The translations under genes and the position numbers were made by a program. From the NCBI GenBank assembly GCA_008694505.1, contig VZDJ01007753.1, forward strand, positions 25,812,039 through 25,876,038: 64,000 bases of DNA, read 5' to 3'. The notes beneath the pieces are model-generated. The model ran no database searches. It saw nothing but the letters and a program-made list of their open reading frames with translations, and was not told the DNA's origin. The DNA comes from Cyanoderma ruficeps. Its lineage: Eukaryota; Chordata; Aves; Passeriformes; Timaliidae. Positions 51,011-62,668 of this stretch are shown here, one piece after another; positions within the stretch are counted from its first letter, which is position 1; each line of letters begins with the position of its first letter.

Positions 51011-52629
51011 GTTCTTATCTTTCACAGTTGAGCTGTGTCTTCTGCAGGAGTAATATGCAGTCTGTTCTTGCCTTGCAGCAAGATTACTCAAGCACACCTG
51101 CTTTTATGGATTTTTTTTTTTTTAATTTACATTTTGGCCTCTTTGTAACAGAAGACAAAGGAGGGTAAAAAAAACAGAGAAGAACAGATTCAAAATGCTC
51201 ACGCTCCTGTGCTTATCTGTTGCTTTTGCGCAAATTTGGATGGTGACTAAGCATACTTCCAGGAAGAGATGATGATGTATTGAAATGGGCATGTATTTTC
51301 ATTTTCCTGGCAAGACCTGGCTAAACACTCTGTGTCACTCATCCCATTGGGAGAGTGCAGATATCCTTAATTAGCCAGAAAATAACATCAGGGATGTACC
51401 CAAAGCTACTTCTGGGATATCTCTGTCAAAATTCTCACATAACCTTTACTGGAGGATTCCTGGAATAACTCTTCTCTTACAGTGTTTCTGAAATGCCTTG
51501 TAGATAATCAGTTATTTTTGTATCTTACAAAAATATACCTTGAAAATAAATTTTTGGAAGGTTGAAAGCTTAGTATTGTCATGACTTGCCCTAGGATATG
51601 GGACCTATGGATTTATCTTTTCATTTTACAATAATTTTTCTCTCATGCTCTTTACAATAAGTATATTGTAAACCCTCTGTCTATGTACCAGAGCAGCCAA
51701 GTTTTATGGGAAAGTTTTGCTTGTTTGAGGATTGTCCATTAAGTTATGTTGCTTTATGGATGCTGAAGTTAGCACCTGGCAATACCAATGAACATATTTA
51801 AATCTTAGTGCACCAAACAAATAACTGCCTTCAGGTAGGGAAACCTGCTCCCTTTGTCATTTTTTTGTGTTTGTATACATCTTCAGGATTCAAAATATAC
51901 AACAGTTAAAGAGGCAAACATTTTGGTAGTTCTGTGTTCTGCTAGTGATTCAATTAGAGGTTTGAAAGAGCACCTTGTAAAATGTAGACTTCTGAAAAAA
52001 ATTCACCAGATATCTGAGAAATCAAACATTCTTGCAATTTTAATAATATCAGTAAGCAATTAGTGTTTAGGAAAAGGTAGGTGACAGACATTGAAAGAAA
52101 TTATTCTTTTTTTCCCAATTGCACGAGTATGATTGACATATATTTTAAAATAACCTCTCTAAAAAAGAGAGTTTCTGAACAGACATTATAAAACACATTC
52201 AAGGTTTAATTTTACTGAAAAACATGACAGTCATTTCTAGCTGCTGGGAGCCAGCAAAGGATCTTCAGTGCACTGCCAACAAAGCTATTCCCTCAGCAGG
52301 TAAAACAGAGTGGTTGGTAGAGTATTTGAGCAATTTCAAGCCGAACCATCAGCAAAGATCAGACTTGAATGAGGAAATCATGGATCATATGTGTTCTTCC
52401 TGCTTGTGAAGCAAAGGAGAAAAGTGACCAGAATTTCCATGCCGAGGAGGAAGGACAGATGGGCTGTGGGTGCCCTTCCAGTAGAGGAGACTTAGACTTT
52501 GGCTTCAATATCCTTATTAGAGCAGGGTGAGCACTTGCTGGTGCTAGTATCTCAGAAATAAGTAAAGTATTTAATTTGGTTTGGTTGGTGTTTTTATGTT
52601 AATTTTATATTTTTGTTTATTTATTTCTA
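51011..52629. other. Intergenic DNA
   Basis: No gene or repeat family is recognised. A poly-T run is at about 51111-51123. The small open frames at 51854-52063 and 52224-52409 show no known motif. Confidence 0.6.
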
Positions 52630-53500
52630 CAGCACTGAGCTCAGGTTTACATTGAATTACTTGTGAAGTCCACAAGACCTTATTCCCAACTCATAATGAA
52701 CACCTCAGCACCTACCACTGGATTTGCAAATTAGGATAATTTTTCCTATATATGTTATTTCACAGTACTACTTTGTCTACTGAAATTTATCTGCCATTTT
52801 AATGCATCACCACTTGTGTGACTTTGTGTGCTTTTTTAGAGGCAGCCCTTGTCTTTACCAGACTGAATTTGAATTACCAGCACAATACCCCACCTCACCT
52901 ACTATGAGAAATCCCCTGGTGACATCTCTCTACTGTACAAACTCTTTTCTTCTACCCTCTCCTTCATATATTTAATCTAAAAATTCGTTTTTGTTTCCTG
53001 GTTGTCTATTATTCTCGAGAGCCTATAGTGAGTCACTTTGTTGAGTACCTTTTGTAAATCCACATAAATAGTATTTTTGGTTGATGATGTATTTTTCTGT
53101 GCCTATAAAGTGGTGTCTTTAAGTAGCCAATCTCTAGGCCTGCCTGCAAATGTTTAACTCTTAGATTCCTCATGTAGCCTCTTTTTAAGGAGTTGTCTAT
53201 ATAAGATCTTCCTGAAATTAATTCAGTTTTGGTGGATTGTTTCTCCTGTAAGAGGAGAGTTTTTATAAGTTACAGAAAAACTCTTGGTTGTGACTTTTTG
53301 AAATAGGTGTCGTGTGCTACTCTGAAGTCATATTAGTTTGATGTTGTATTTTTATACCATGCCATTAACTATTCCCTCTTGTCCCATATATCATATTTTA
53401 TCTGCTTTTCCTTTTTGGAGATAATCATTGTATTGCTTCTATCCAGCACCCTTCTCTGCTCTTTAGAACCAGCTCCATTTTCCTCTCATGTATTCAGCTA
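52630..53500 (-). repeat. Ancient CR1/L3-like LINE remnant (ORF2 region)
   Basis: On the + strand the text keeps the order of phrases seen in reptile-type CR1/L3 read backwards: CTACTGAAATTTATCTGCCA (52780s), AATCCCCTGGTGACATCTCT (52910s), TTTCCTGGTTGTCTATTATT (52990s), and AGAGCCTATAGTGAGTCACT, then TTGTTGAGTACC and TTTTGTAAATCCACATAAATAG (53018-53072). These correspond to the reverse-transcriptase end of ORF2. The copy is heavily decayed, with no open frame. The boundaries are approximate. Confidence 0.5.
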
Positions 53501-56051
53501 AGGGTTTTTTTTTTAAAGCTTTTTTTTTTAGGTCATGCATACCTTTGAAATTCGTTTGTTTGTAAGCAAAGACTAATTTTCCAGCCTTGTGAAGTTTGCC
53601 TAATGAGAATGTCTTTTTTCCAACTTCACTTCTAGTACTGCTCATCTTGAAGGGCTGCTGGTACCTTGAAACCTCTGCCTTAATAACCCTCACAATGCAT
53701 AGGAAGAAAATGGAGTCTTAAGATGAGGAGATTTCTTTGAAATTGTGAGAAAGTTCTTCAGAGCTTATGAGAAGCTTTGTTAAATAAATGAGTGCTAGTA
53801 AGCTATCTGTTCTGGAGGATTTTTAAGGATGAAGCTTTGTACCTTAAACTGGCTTGGAGATGGAAATAACAAGAGATTGGTGTGGTAGTGTTTTGTTAAG
53901 AAGAAACTGAAATTGAAGCAAATAATTAACACTTGTGAGAAAGCAGAGGAATGTAGAGAGCCACGCAGGCAAAGTGACAGTCAACAAAAAATTGCTTTAG
54001 TTTCAGTCTAAAACTATCAAGGTCAGATGCCAAAAGGTGGCAGTAACTGAGTCATTAAATGATGACTAAGTGGATTAAATCTGTAGCTGTGTCTATGGAC
54101 AGGAAGCAAGGAAGTGCCCTAAAGTCATAAGGCAAAAGCAATCCATAAGATTTAAAGCCTGTGGCAATTTTGCTGACTGTTGAAGAGGGATACAGGCATT
54201 TGCTTTCCTTTGTTAAAGTGAATTCTGGCCTTTGGAGGAACGATGTACAAGTAAAATGCCTTTTTGGTTTTTAGATCATTATCATAAAGAGGCAGATGCA
54301 GAGAATTTGAGGCTGGGTTGTCTTTTTTTTTTTGGTGTTTTGTTTGAATTTCAAGTATTCCTACTGTAAAAATCCACATATATAATTCATTACTATTCTT
54401 TTATATCTGGATATAATAAAGTATACATTCTTACTAATTAGAATATTAATATGTGCAGAGACTATTAAACAACTTAAACCAAACAATAAAACAAATTATT
54501 TAATGGAAATTTCCAGGAGTCATGTAAGATCCAGGTTTTGATTTTAAACAAAAGCTTATAATTATCTTGTCTGGTAAATGCACATTCAGAATTGGAAGCT
54601 TTAAGTAGAAACACAAACTCTGCATAGATTTATGATTTTCAAGGTATTGAGATAGCCAGTTATGTATTAACTAAGCATGCACTATAAAAATGATTAATTG
54701 TTCCCCTTGCTGGCAGCCAGTACTTCTATATATTACCCCCTAATGTTCTTCATATGAAAATGTATTCTGATTTATTATAAACTGGTAATCCAAAGATTAC
54801 TGAAGAAAAGTCACCGGTACTGTAAATCAGTCCTCTGCCAATTTCACAGCATCAAAATTTAGCTTCACTTGATGGCCAGACTGTGTCTGCTGGGTCTGCT
54901 CTTTGGCCTTGGTTTGTAACTCCTATGCATGTACTAGCCTCAAATTTACATTGTACATAATATTTTATTTTTGGGTAAATTAGAGATAACGATCTGGATT
55001 TACTTCATGTAGGATAAACCATAAAAATTATGTGTATTGTTCAAAAAATCTGTTTTATAGGTCCCTCTTAGGATCTGGCCACTTTCCTTGGACAAGACAG
55101 AAAATGTTAAAAGTAACATTTAACTGGTCCTTTTGGATGAATGCTTTCTAATATGATCTATAATTATAATGCTCGTCAGTTATTTCCCTCCCTCAAAATG
55201 CCTGCATGAGAAAGATCTGTGATAAATAAGTGAAAGGAAAAAAGGACAGGGGAAGATTTCTGTCGTATCTATCATTCCTCTGTAGCAGAAGTTGAAAGCA
55301 TACACCAAGTACAGAAAAGTTTTTAAAAAGCTCATAAATTAGGTCATTGAGTTCAGAATGATCCTTGCCTGTGTTTCTGCTTCTTCTACAAAGCTTCTGT
55401 AGAATGCTGACCAGTTTATTTAGGCTAAACTTTTGTCACATTGATATTTGTTTTCTTGGTCCTGCCTTGAAACCCAAACAACTGGCTTGCAAGTGCTCAT
55501 GGCTGAAACTGAAATCAACAGCAGCTGGGCTCTGAATAAAAAAAATCTATTATAGGAAAACATGTGACTTGAAAAGTCAAATCTTAGGTCAGAAACACAA
55601 TATTTGTCACGCTTTTATTTTTAATCTTTGTGTCCTTTGTTTATCTTCCTGAAAGCAGGATTAAAAAACCTCTTCCATTATAGAGATTTTGTGAGCGTGC
55701 AGGAGTTTGTTTTTGTGAAGCTTTCAGGTACCCAGTAAGAAGTATATAGAAAGCTTCACAATTAAATTTTATCATTCTGCCCCTTGAATTCATACAACGA
55801 ATGATAGCCTATGGCTGTCCACTGAATGAGAATAAAGCAGGATGGAGGAACAACATGCTAAATAAATCTGACCTACCTTCCATGGAAAATGGGATGGTGT
55901 CTCCGAATTGGATAAATGTATCTCTGTTTGTGAGAGAACAATTTATCATAGTGAGGTTAGACAAGACAAAGCCCATGAAAAAGGCAAATCCTCTATAAGC
56001 ACAGAAAAGAAGGACACAGAGGACAGGGAAATATATGCTGTGATGATATTT
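53501..56051. other. Intergenic DNA
   Basis: No gene is recognised. Poly-T runs sit at 53504-53530. The AT-rich block at 54,370-54,560 is repeat-poor. The open frame on the - strand at 55809-56192 is hydrophobic but unmatched. Confidence 0.6.
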
Positions 56052-56206
56052 GGTCAATAGGAGGTATAAACCCCTCAGGTGATGGGGGGGGGACAAGCAC
56101 ATAAAAGGACCAATGCATACAAGTGTTACGTAACTGCACAGAAGAAAAAGGCTGTCTTCTGTCATCGCCAGCCCTGATCCTGCATCAAGCACTGCCTGAG
56201 GTATGA
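56052..56206 (+). promoter_or_regulatory. Promoter-like segment followed by an exon-like end
   Basis: In order: a CCAAT-like GGTCAATAGG (56053-56062), TATAAA (56065-56070), a second TATA-like ATAAAAGG (56101-56108) followed by ACCAATGC, and about 70-90 bases later CTGCCTGAG|GTATGA, a plausible 5' splice site (56201). The layout could be a TATA promoter with a short first exon, either of an unannotated gene or of a decayed LTR. No protein is implied. Confidence 0.25.
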
Positions 56207-59200
56207 ACCTTGCCTCACCAAGCCCAGAAAAAATATGTCAGAGAAATATGCAGTTTGGAGGGAGACGTGGAACCATCTATCAGCATACCCTTCCTAAAGG
56301 TGGGAGTGCCACAGACTCAACTGTTCAGCCTCAGTCAGTCAATTTATTTTACTAATTTGGCAGGATACAAACCTAGCAAAAATTGGATCGTTTTCTGCTG
56401 AACTAGTGAATTAAATGGGCTGATGAAATCATCTGACGAGTTTCATTAGTGTGAGGGAAGGTGTGGAACTGCGCTGCTGAAAAGTTAAGGGACTATGAAG
56501 GAAGGATTAATACTTTTATTTTTTGGAGGAAAGGGAACAACTAAATCAGGGCAGCTGCATATTATGCTTATTTTTATGGAAAACTGTGGGATCAAGTGTT
56601 GCAATAGTAACATCTCTTTTCTATCTACTTTACTCTATCTCTTTCAATCTGTTCCTGGCAGGCAAAGGGCTGACTGGATGTCTGTGGGCACTATGAAGGA
56701 ATGAGGCAGCCTCAGCCCTGATATGCCAAGGGCTGCTGAGGCAAAAGCAGACCAAGAGAGAGTGCAGCCTTTGGAGGCTGTGGCCAGCAACCTCTGATAA
56801 ATTCTACCAATATACATGAGAGATTTTGAAGATGGAGGTTGAGCGATACAGGTAACTTGTTAGGGGAGGATGAAGGCAAAGAAGAGATGTGGTGAGATAG
56901 AGAGCATATGTGGTAGCATATAGAGAGCCTGAAAGAGGAAGGGGGAAAAAGTGATTTTGCTGTAAGAGTGGAAGGGGAAGAGGCAGAGTTCTACTAGGAC
57001 TTACTAGATCACATGCTGTGTGGAGTGAATGCAGCTGTATTGTCTTCAGGGAGAAGTCAGATTTTGAGGCTATGCAGTTGCTCTAATGCAGCAGAGAGCT
57101 AATAATACTGATTCATAGCCAGCTGTTCCTGTAGCTGTTAACAGGGAAGGTGTGTGGCAGAAGTTCAGCCTGGTGACAAAACCTTGCTTCAGTGGCAGTG
57201 CTGCCCCAAACAAGCCCTGCCTACTCAGTGAGAGAAGAGCTTTGAAACAAAACAGCAGCCTCTGGAGACATAAGGCCTGCACTGGAAACATTGCAGGGGG
57301 TCACTACAGACTAAACCATGTCTAGTTCCCAGGATTAAATACCTCTTAGCGGTTGGAGTGCACTGGGTGCACTCATGGAGTTCATCTTCTGGTTTAGATT
57401 CATAAGAAAGGAATGCTGTCAATGTCCTGGGAGACTGCTCAGTGGTTGGAATGCAAGTACAATAAATGTGGTTGATTGGGAGAGTTGTTTTGAAAACACA
57501 CTCCTGCTTTGAACCAGAAAACAATTTAAACTCATGCAGGAGGATCAATTAATCTGGATTTAGTTTGACTTTGAAAAACACCTGAGTGGCTTGATATTTT
57601 CCTGCCATTTCTTCTGTGTCTGGGGGGACCACTGCATTCAATGCGTCATGGAGACAATTCTGCCTCTTGGTGTTTTGGTTTTACTGGGGCCACAATGCCC
57701 AGTAAAATGGTAGGATCAAATGTTGCTGCTGAGCACTGCCAGCACACCTGGCCCTGGGGAGAGGGATCTGCCCAAGTGGCAGTAGTCGTTCAGCACCCAG
57801 GTTTTCAGATTTCAAACCTGTTTCATTTAGATTTCAGTCCCTCAGTTTGTTTTAAATACATAATTGTATTAGACTGGCCTTCTGAGAGGATGGATAAATT
57901 GGCTCTGTGACTGAGGTTCGTCATAAGTTGATTTGTGTTGTCCTGTTCAGCTCTTGTTCTCTGGCACGGCTTTGGCCTTTTCTTCTCAAACTCCTAGCAG
58001 CTTCACCACTTTGAAGGAATTTCTGGTAAAACCCAGAATACTTCCTGTGGGTCACCGAACACTTTCTATGTGAGAAGCTGCAGTCACTCTCTAGCAAGAA
58101 ATCTATTCAACCTATGCTCTAGGGTAAAACTACATTATGAGGCCCTGTTGAAACTGCAAGAGCTGCAAGAAGCTCCCTGCCTCCTGTATTGTCTTGATAA
58201 CCAGATTTAGCAGCTGTTGGTTGAGACACCACAAATGATGTGGGAACTGAGGGGGAAGGAGGGACTGGGAGGGGCACAGGTATGAAAAGCTGCTTCTGTC
58301 TTGTTTTTGTTGGGATTTTTTTTCTTTTGTTATAGGGACCCTTGGTTCATTTAGGCAAGCAAGGAAGGGGCAGATTTGGGGCTCAGTGTGCCATCTCCAT
58401 CTAAAAAACACATTTTCAGAGCAGTGTGATTTGTAGTATGTCCACATTTACTGGGATATTAAATCTCTGTGATGCTAGGCATAGTAACATTACATCTGCT
58501 CAATGGTTTTTATTGTCTCTACAGTCCAAAACACTTGTACAGACTCTAACTGTAGCCAGAGCTAATTACTTTTAGACTAAATTTTATATTGCAAACGTCC
58601 TCACATCAGAATGGGCTTTAACTATCTTTTGGGTGTTGGACAAATACCCTTTGTCCATCAGAGCTGAGGCACTATTTGTATCACTGCCTCTTTATATTCC
58701 CCTTAGCATGCACAGTCTTTGCTTGATAGTAAAATATGTTCGTTGTTTTTTTGATACCAAAAACCAGGATGAAATAAATGAGAAGCCACAGCTTTTAAAC
58801 TTTTTTTTTTCTTGACAAGACTATTTTGCCCCCTCCCATAATTTATTCCAGCATCTGGGTTTTTTCAGCAAAGAGGTTAATGATTGGAATGTGACATTTT
58901 TTATTCTCCTTTTAAAATTGTCTACCGCACAAACTAATTAACCTGAAGTGGTAATATGCCAAGGAGGGCTTGTAATATGCTGGTGGACTCTGTGTTCCAT
59001 TCTTAAGTTGTCTTTCTTCAGGGCTATCAAACTGGCATATGTACTTCTTAAAAATATAGCGACTTGTTTTCTGCCAGTGTTTTAGCTATATAGGGGGTTT
59101 TAGTGCCTTGCCTAGGAAGATCAGCAGAAAGAATTCTGCTATTTCTTGCTGTGCTCTCCCTGCTGTGGTTTTTATTTTTTGACTTACAATGCTGTATTCC

Positions 59201-60976
59201 ATTATAGTAATAGCCAGACTTTTTTCCATCCCACTAATCTTAAGTACTAATTTGGACTCCACTGAATGTTGAACTATGTTTTTAAAAAAGAAATTATGTA
59301 AAATTAAAGCAGCCATGTTGTAAATAGATGCTCTTAAAATCATGTCTCTATCCAGACAAGAACAATATTTTTGTTTGGTTTTGTTAAATGACTATTGCCT
59401 TCAGATCCTGGAAATAGATCCCTGCTTTAATTAGTGTGGGGAACCATGGTGTGTTTAACCTCTGTGGGGGTATGTACAGTAGGTGATTTACCTGTAAGCT
59501 AAACTTAAACTTTAACCTAATACTGGAATCCTCAGCTAACTTTAAACCAGCCAGTTTCAGAGAAAATAGCTGCATATCCAGAAGCATGAAGCCGAAATTA
59601 TTATTCATCTTTTCCTTTAGAATTTTGAGTCTCTGTGTGTACTATATTTATGCCATTAGCCTCTTCCTGAAGGGAACATGTGAAGTGAGCAGGGAGGAGC
59701 ATCATAGGTTGAGTGGAAGCGGCTGAAGTGGAGCAAGCAAAATAGGATGCCTAGAACACACTGGTCAAGAATAGCTGGAAGTCAATCAGTGATGGTAGCT
59801 GGGTTTTTGTTTTCCTACTTTTTACAAATCAGGTTAGAATTGTGTAAAGCAATATTAATAGAATGTTTGTGTGAAGATTATTCATGATATTATGCTTTTT
59901 TTGGTGATTATTTTTTTTGCTGGCGGGAAGAAGTAGAAAATGAAGTGCTTGTAGGATGGATAGGTTGCAAAGTTACTGGCAGAGCAAATAGTCAATTCTG
60001 TAGGAACAGGAACATGAAACTATGCAGAGTTATCCAGAGTGAAGTAAAAAAAAAAATTATGTTTAATTTGATGCTTAGGGATTTAAAGCTCACTGTAAAA
60101 TGAGCCAGAAAGATGAATTTATTGGTAATATCCTGAATGGAGAAGGACAAAACTGATCTTTGGTGCCCAGAGAAAAGGATTTTGCAGTTTTCAGACATGA
60201 AATGATCAAGTCTGTTTTGATCAAGACCTGGATAAGTGGAGAAGAAACATAAGGAACAAGATCAGAAAATATGTAAAGGTGCACACAATGAGGTATATTA
60301 GTCAAAAGACATGGCTGTAACAGAGGCAAACCAAGACCATGACTTCTGGTGCTGCCTGTTACACAGAAGGATAGAGTAGGCAGAAATTTTGGAGGTACAA
60401 TTTACAATTTGATCTGGGAAAGTTCAAGTTTTATTATAAGAAGTGAGTGAGCTTTATATTGCATATAGGTTGTATTTAAGAACATAAAGAGAAAAATCTC
60501 AAGCCAATTTCTTTTCATATAAATGTTATTTTAATAAGCTGAAGACCTTCTAGGGCATTTTCTTATTGTGTTAATAATATACTTCTTGGGTGGTTGAAAG
60601 CATGAGACTGAAGAAAAACAAATACACTAGCATCACAGTATTGTATGCTCTGAAGTATTCTAACAACACAGCATTTGGTCCAGAGCTAGGCCAAAACACC
60701 TGGAGTTTGTGTTTTTCCACCTGAGGGTCTCAGCTCACTAGTGGCTGACAGCAGTGTCCCACTACTCAAATCCCTGCGGTGATCTTTCAGTGTGTTGGGA
60801 ATGAGGATATTGCCTTGCTTTCTGACACAATACCTTGAGTCGTGACTAAATAAGGTTTATGCTGGATGGAAAGATTTTATTCTACCATATCAATGTAGAA
60901 TATGGGTGCTTTTTCCAGTTGTAGAGTTACTACCATCTTTATGTTATTGACATTTTATGACCCAGGCTGCAGTTCG
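56207..60976. other. Intergenic DNA
   Basis: I recognise no gene or repeat. Open frames such as 57225-57548 and 58130-58447 (both - strand) show no family features. A C-rich G-poor patch near 58233-58275 (GGGGGAAGGAGGGACTGGGAGGGG) is only compositional. Confidence 0.6.
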
Positions 60977-61302
60977 CACATGTCCGGGGGTCACCAGATG
61001 TTGTGGGCCGAAGCTGGGCGTGTTCCAATTTTAGGAACACTGAAATGAAACTCACACCACGGCTGTGAGGGAAAACTCCTTTTAATTCAAATATGACTCC
61101 AGTATTTATAGATATGTACAGAGGTCAAGAAATTGGTTACACAGGTTGCCACTTCTTCAACCTGGATGGTGGACATCACCATCAATCATTTCTTCTCTCA
61201 GAGGAGAAGTACGTAAACATTCTAAGAATAGATACTGTTTTTATGAAGCTGCGTGAGAAAGTTCTACAGAAAGACAAAAAGACAAAAAAACTCAGGGCAA
61301 CA
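60977..61302 (-). mobile_element. Retroviral LTR with a tRNA-Trp-like primer site (antisense)
   Basis: Read on the - strand, a roughly 304-bp LTR (61302 to 60999) opens TGTTGCCC and closes CCACAACA. Inside it are a TATA-like CTATAAATAC (around 61108) and AATTAAAAGG as a polyadenylation-type signal (around 61080). Two bases beyond the closing CA comes TGGTGACCCCCGGACATG (60979-60996), which resembles the primer site for tRNA-Trp used by avian leukosis-type retroviruses (TGGTGACCCC...), with an extra C. Internal sequence beyond this soon becomes unrecognisable, so only one LTR and a short leader remain. No retroviral protein was recognised nearby. The LTR's outer edge (61302) is inferred from the TG...CA rule. 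Confidence 0.6.
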
Positions 61303-62507
61303 ACGGTTTTAAAAAATAATTTATGAAGCTATTTCTGAATAGACTTATTGTTGGATATTAGCACTAGAGGCATTCATGTTATTGGGAAAGAAGAAGAAAA
61401 ATGCACTACTAGTTACTAATTTATTAGTCTTCTAAAAAACAAAGTAAGGCAGTCCCACTTAGGAGACTGAGATTCGGCCTTTTAATCTCAAGTCTCTCTT
61501 GAGACTGAGATGCAGATAGGAAAACTGACCTAGATCCCCTTCAGGCTGTAGTAACAAGTGTGAGTATGTTCATCATGTAACCAGGGACTTCTCTACATAA
61601 TGGTTTTGTACAAATGAGAGGCTCCAGACTTAAACTGACGTACGGCTCTGACTAGTGTCTGAGTCGTGCAGCTGTGGGAACACTACTGCTTTTATACCTC
61701 ATATGAGGTGCAGTTTTGCACCAGAGCAGCAGCTCCCATTCTCTGTCTCCCTTACTGTAGGAACAGAGGCTCAGATGACCTTGGTGACAGGAGGGAAAAT
61801 ATTCCCTGCCTAACAATGTAGATAGGCGTAGATGTTTAATGAGTTTAGGCAAGGAAAACTGTGTATAACTCATGTTTGCAATGCTGATGGATTCAATACT
61901 ATAGACGCAACAAGATCCTGATTAATCTCCCTTTCCATTTAGGGAAACAGGCTAGAGTTGCCATCAATGTGTATGCCCTACTCTTTCCTTCTGACAAAGT
62001 CAACAGTGGAATAGAAACCCAGGTGTATATATAGCTGTTTAATTAAGGCACTTCATGCAAAATCTGGGACATGGGTTCTTGAAATGGATTACAGAACCTT
62101 GCATGAGAGTCAAGGTTTCCTTTGTTGTGTCGCTACACGCTGCTTATGAGCATCAGCGTTCAGTAAGTTGTGATTTTGATTTTTATGTGTTTAAATTTAA
62201 AGCCTGTTTCTGGAGTATTTGACAGGTAATTCAGAATATGCAGTTCTCATTTCCTTTGGTCCTTCAGCATACTTCCCCTTTCTCTCTCTGCTGTTTGGGT
62301 AGAGTAGCTGGCAAACAGTAAGCAATTGCTTGCCTTCATTTCAAGGGGGAAACAACACAGAAGACAGCGGGGTTATGCAGAGAAAAGGTCTGCAATAACA
62401 TTTCACTGTTTTATCTGTGTTCATTCCTAGCTCATTTTCTTTAATATAATTAAATGGAAAGTAAATAATGTCAAGGTTAGTCTCTGGTTTATTATTAGTC
62501 TTACTCA
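61303..62507. other. Intergenic DNA
   Basis: Nothing recognisable. An imperfect repeat of GAGACTGAGAT with TCAAGTCTCTC lies at 61463-61511. Short open frames look accidental. Confidence 0.55.
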
Positions 62508-62668
62508 GGGGAAGTAAAAGTTTTTAAAATTAAGGCCATGACTACTTGAATGACCATGACTTGCTTACTGAAAACTTTGTGGATTGTGCAAATGTTAGTT
62601 GTGCACATAAACTGACCAAGAAGCGAAAACAAAGGCAGATGATGGATGAAATGCTTCTTCCTTTTCAG
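62508..62668 (+). other. Candidate exon with a strong splice donor
   Basis: A pyrimidine-containing stretch and TTACTCAG precede 161 bases that end TTTTCAG|GTGAGT, a near-perfect donor. The frame ending in Met-Met-Asp-Glu-Met-Leu-Leu-Pro-Phe-Gln is open only from 62534, because TAA sits at 62531 in this frame. So, if real, it would be a 5' exon or non-coding. It could be an upstream exon of AKAP6, the expected next gene, but I see no support beyond position. The acceptor is weak. Confidence 0.25.

Noticed and set aside
55809..56192. 127-codon hydrophobic open frame on the - strand
   Set aside because: It looks membrane-like only because the opposite strand is A-rich. It has no recognisable family and overlaps a promoter-like stretch read on the other strand.
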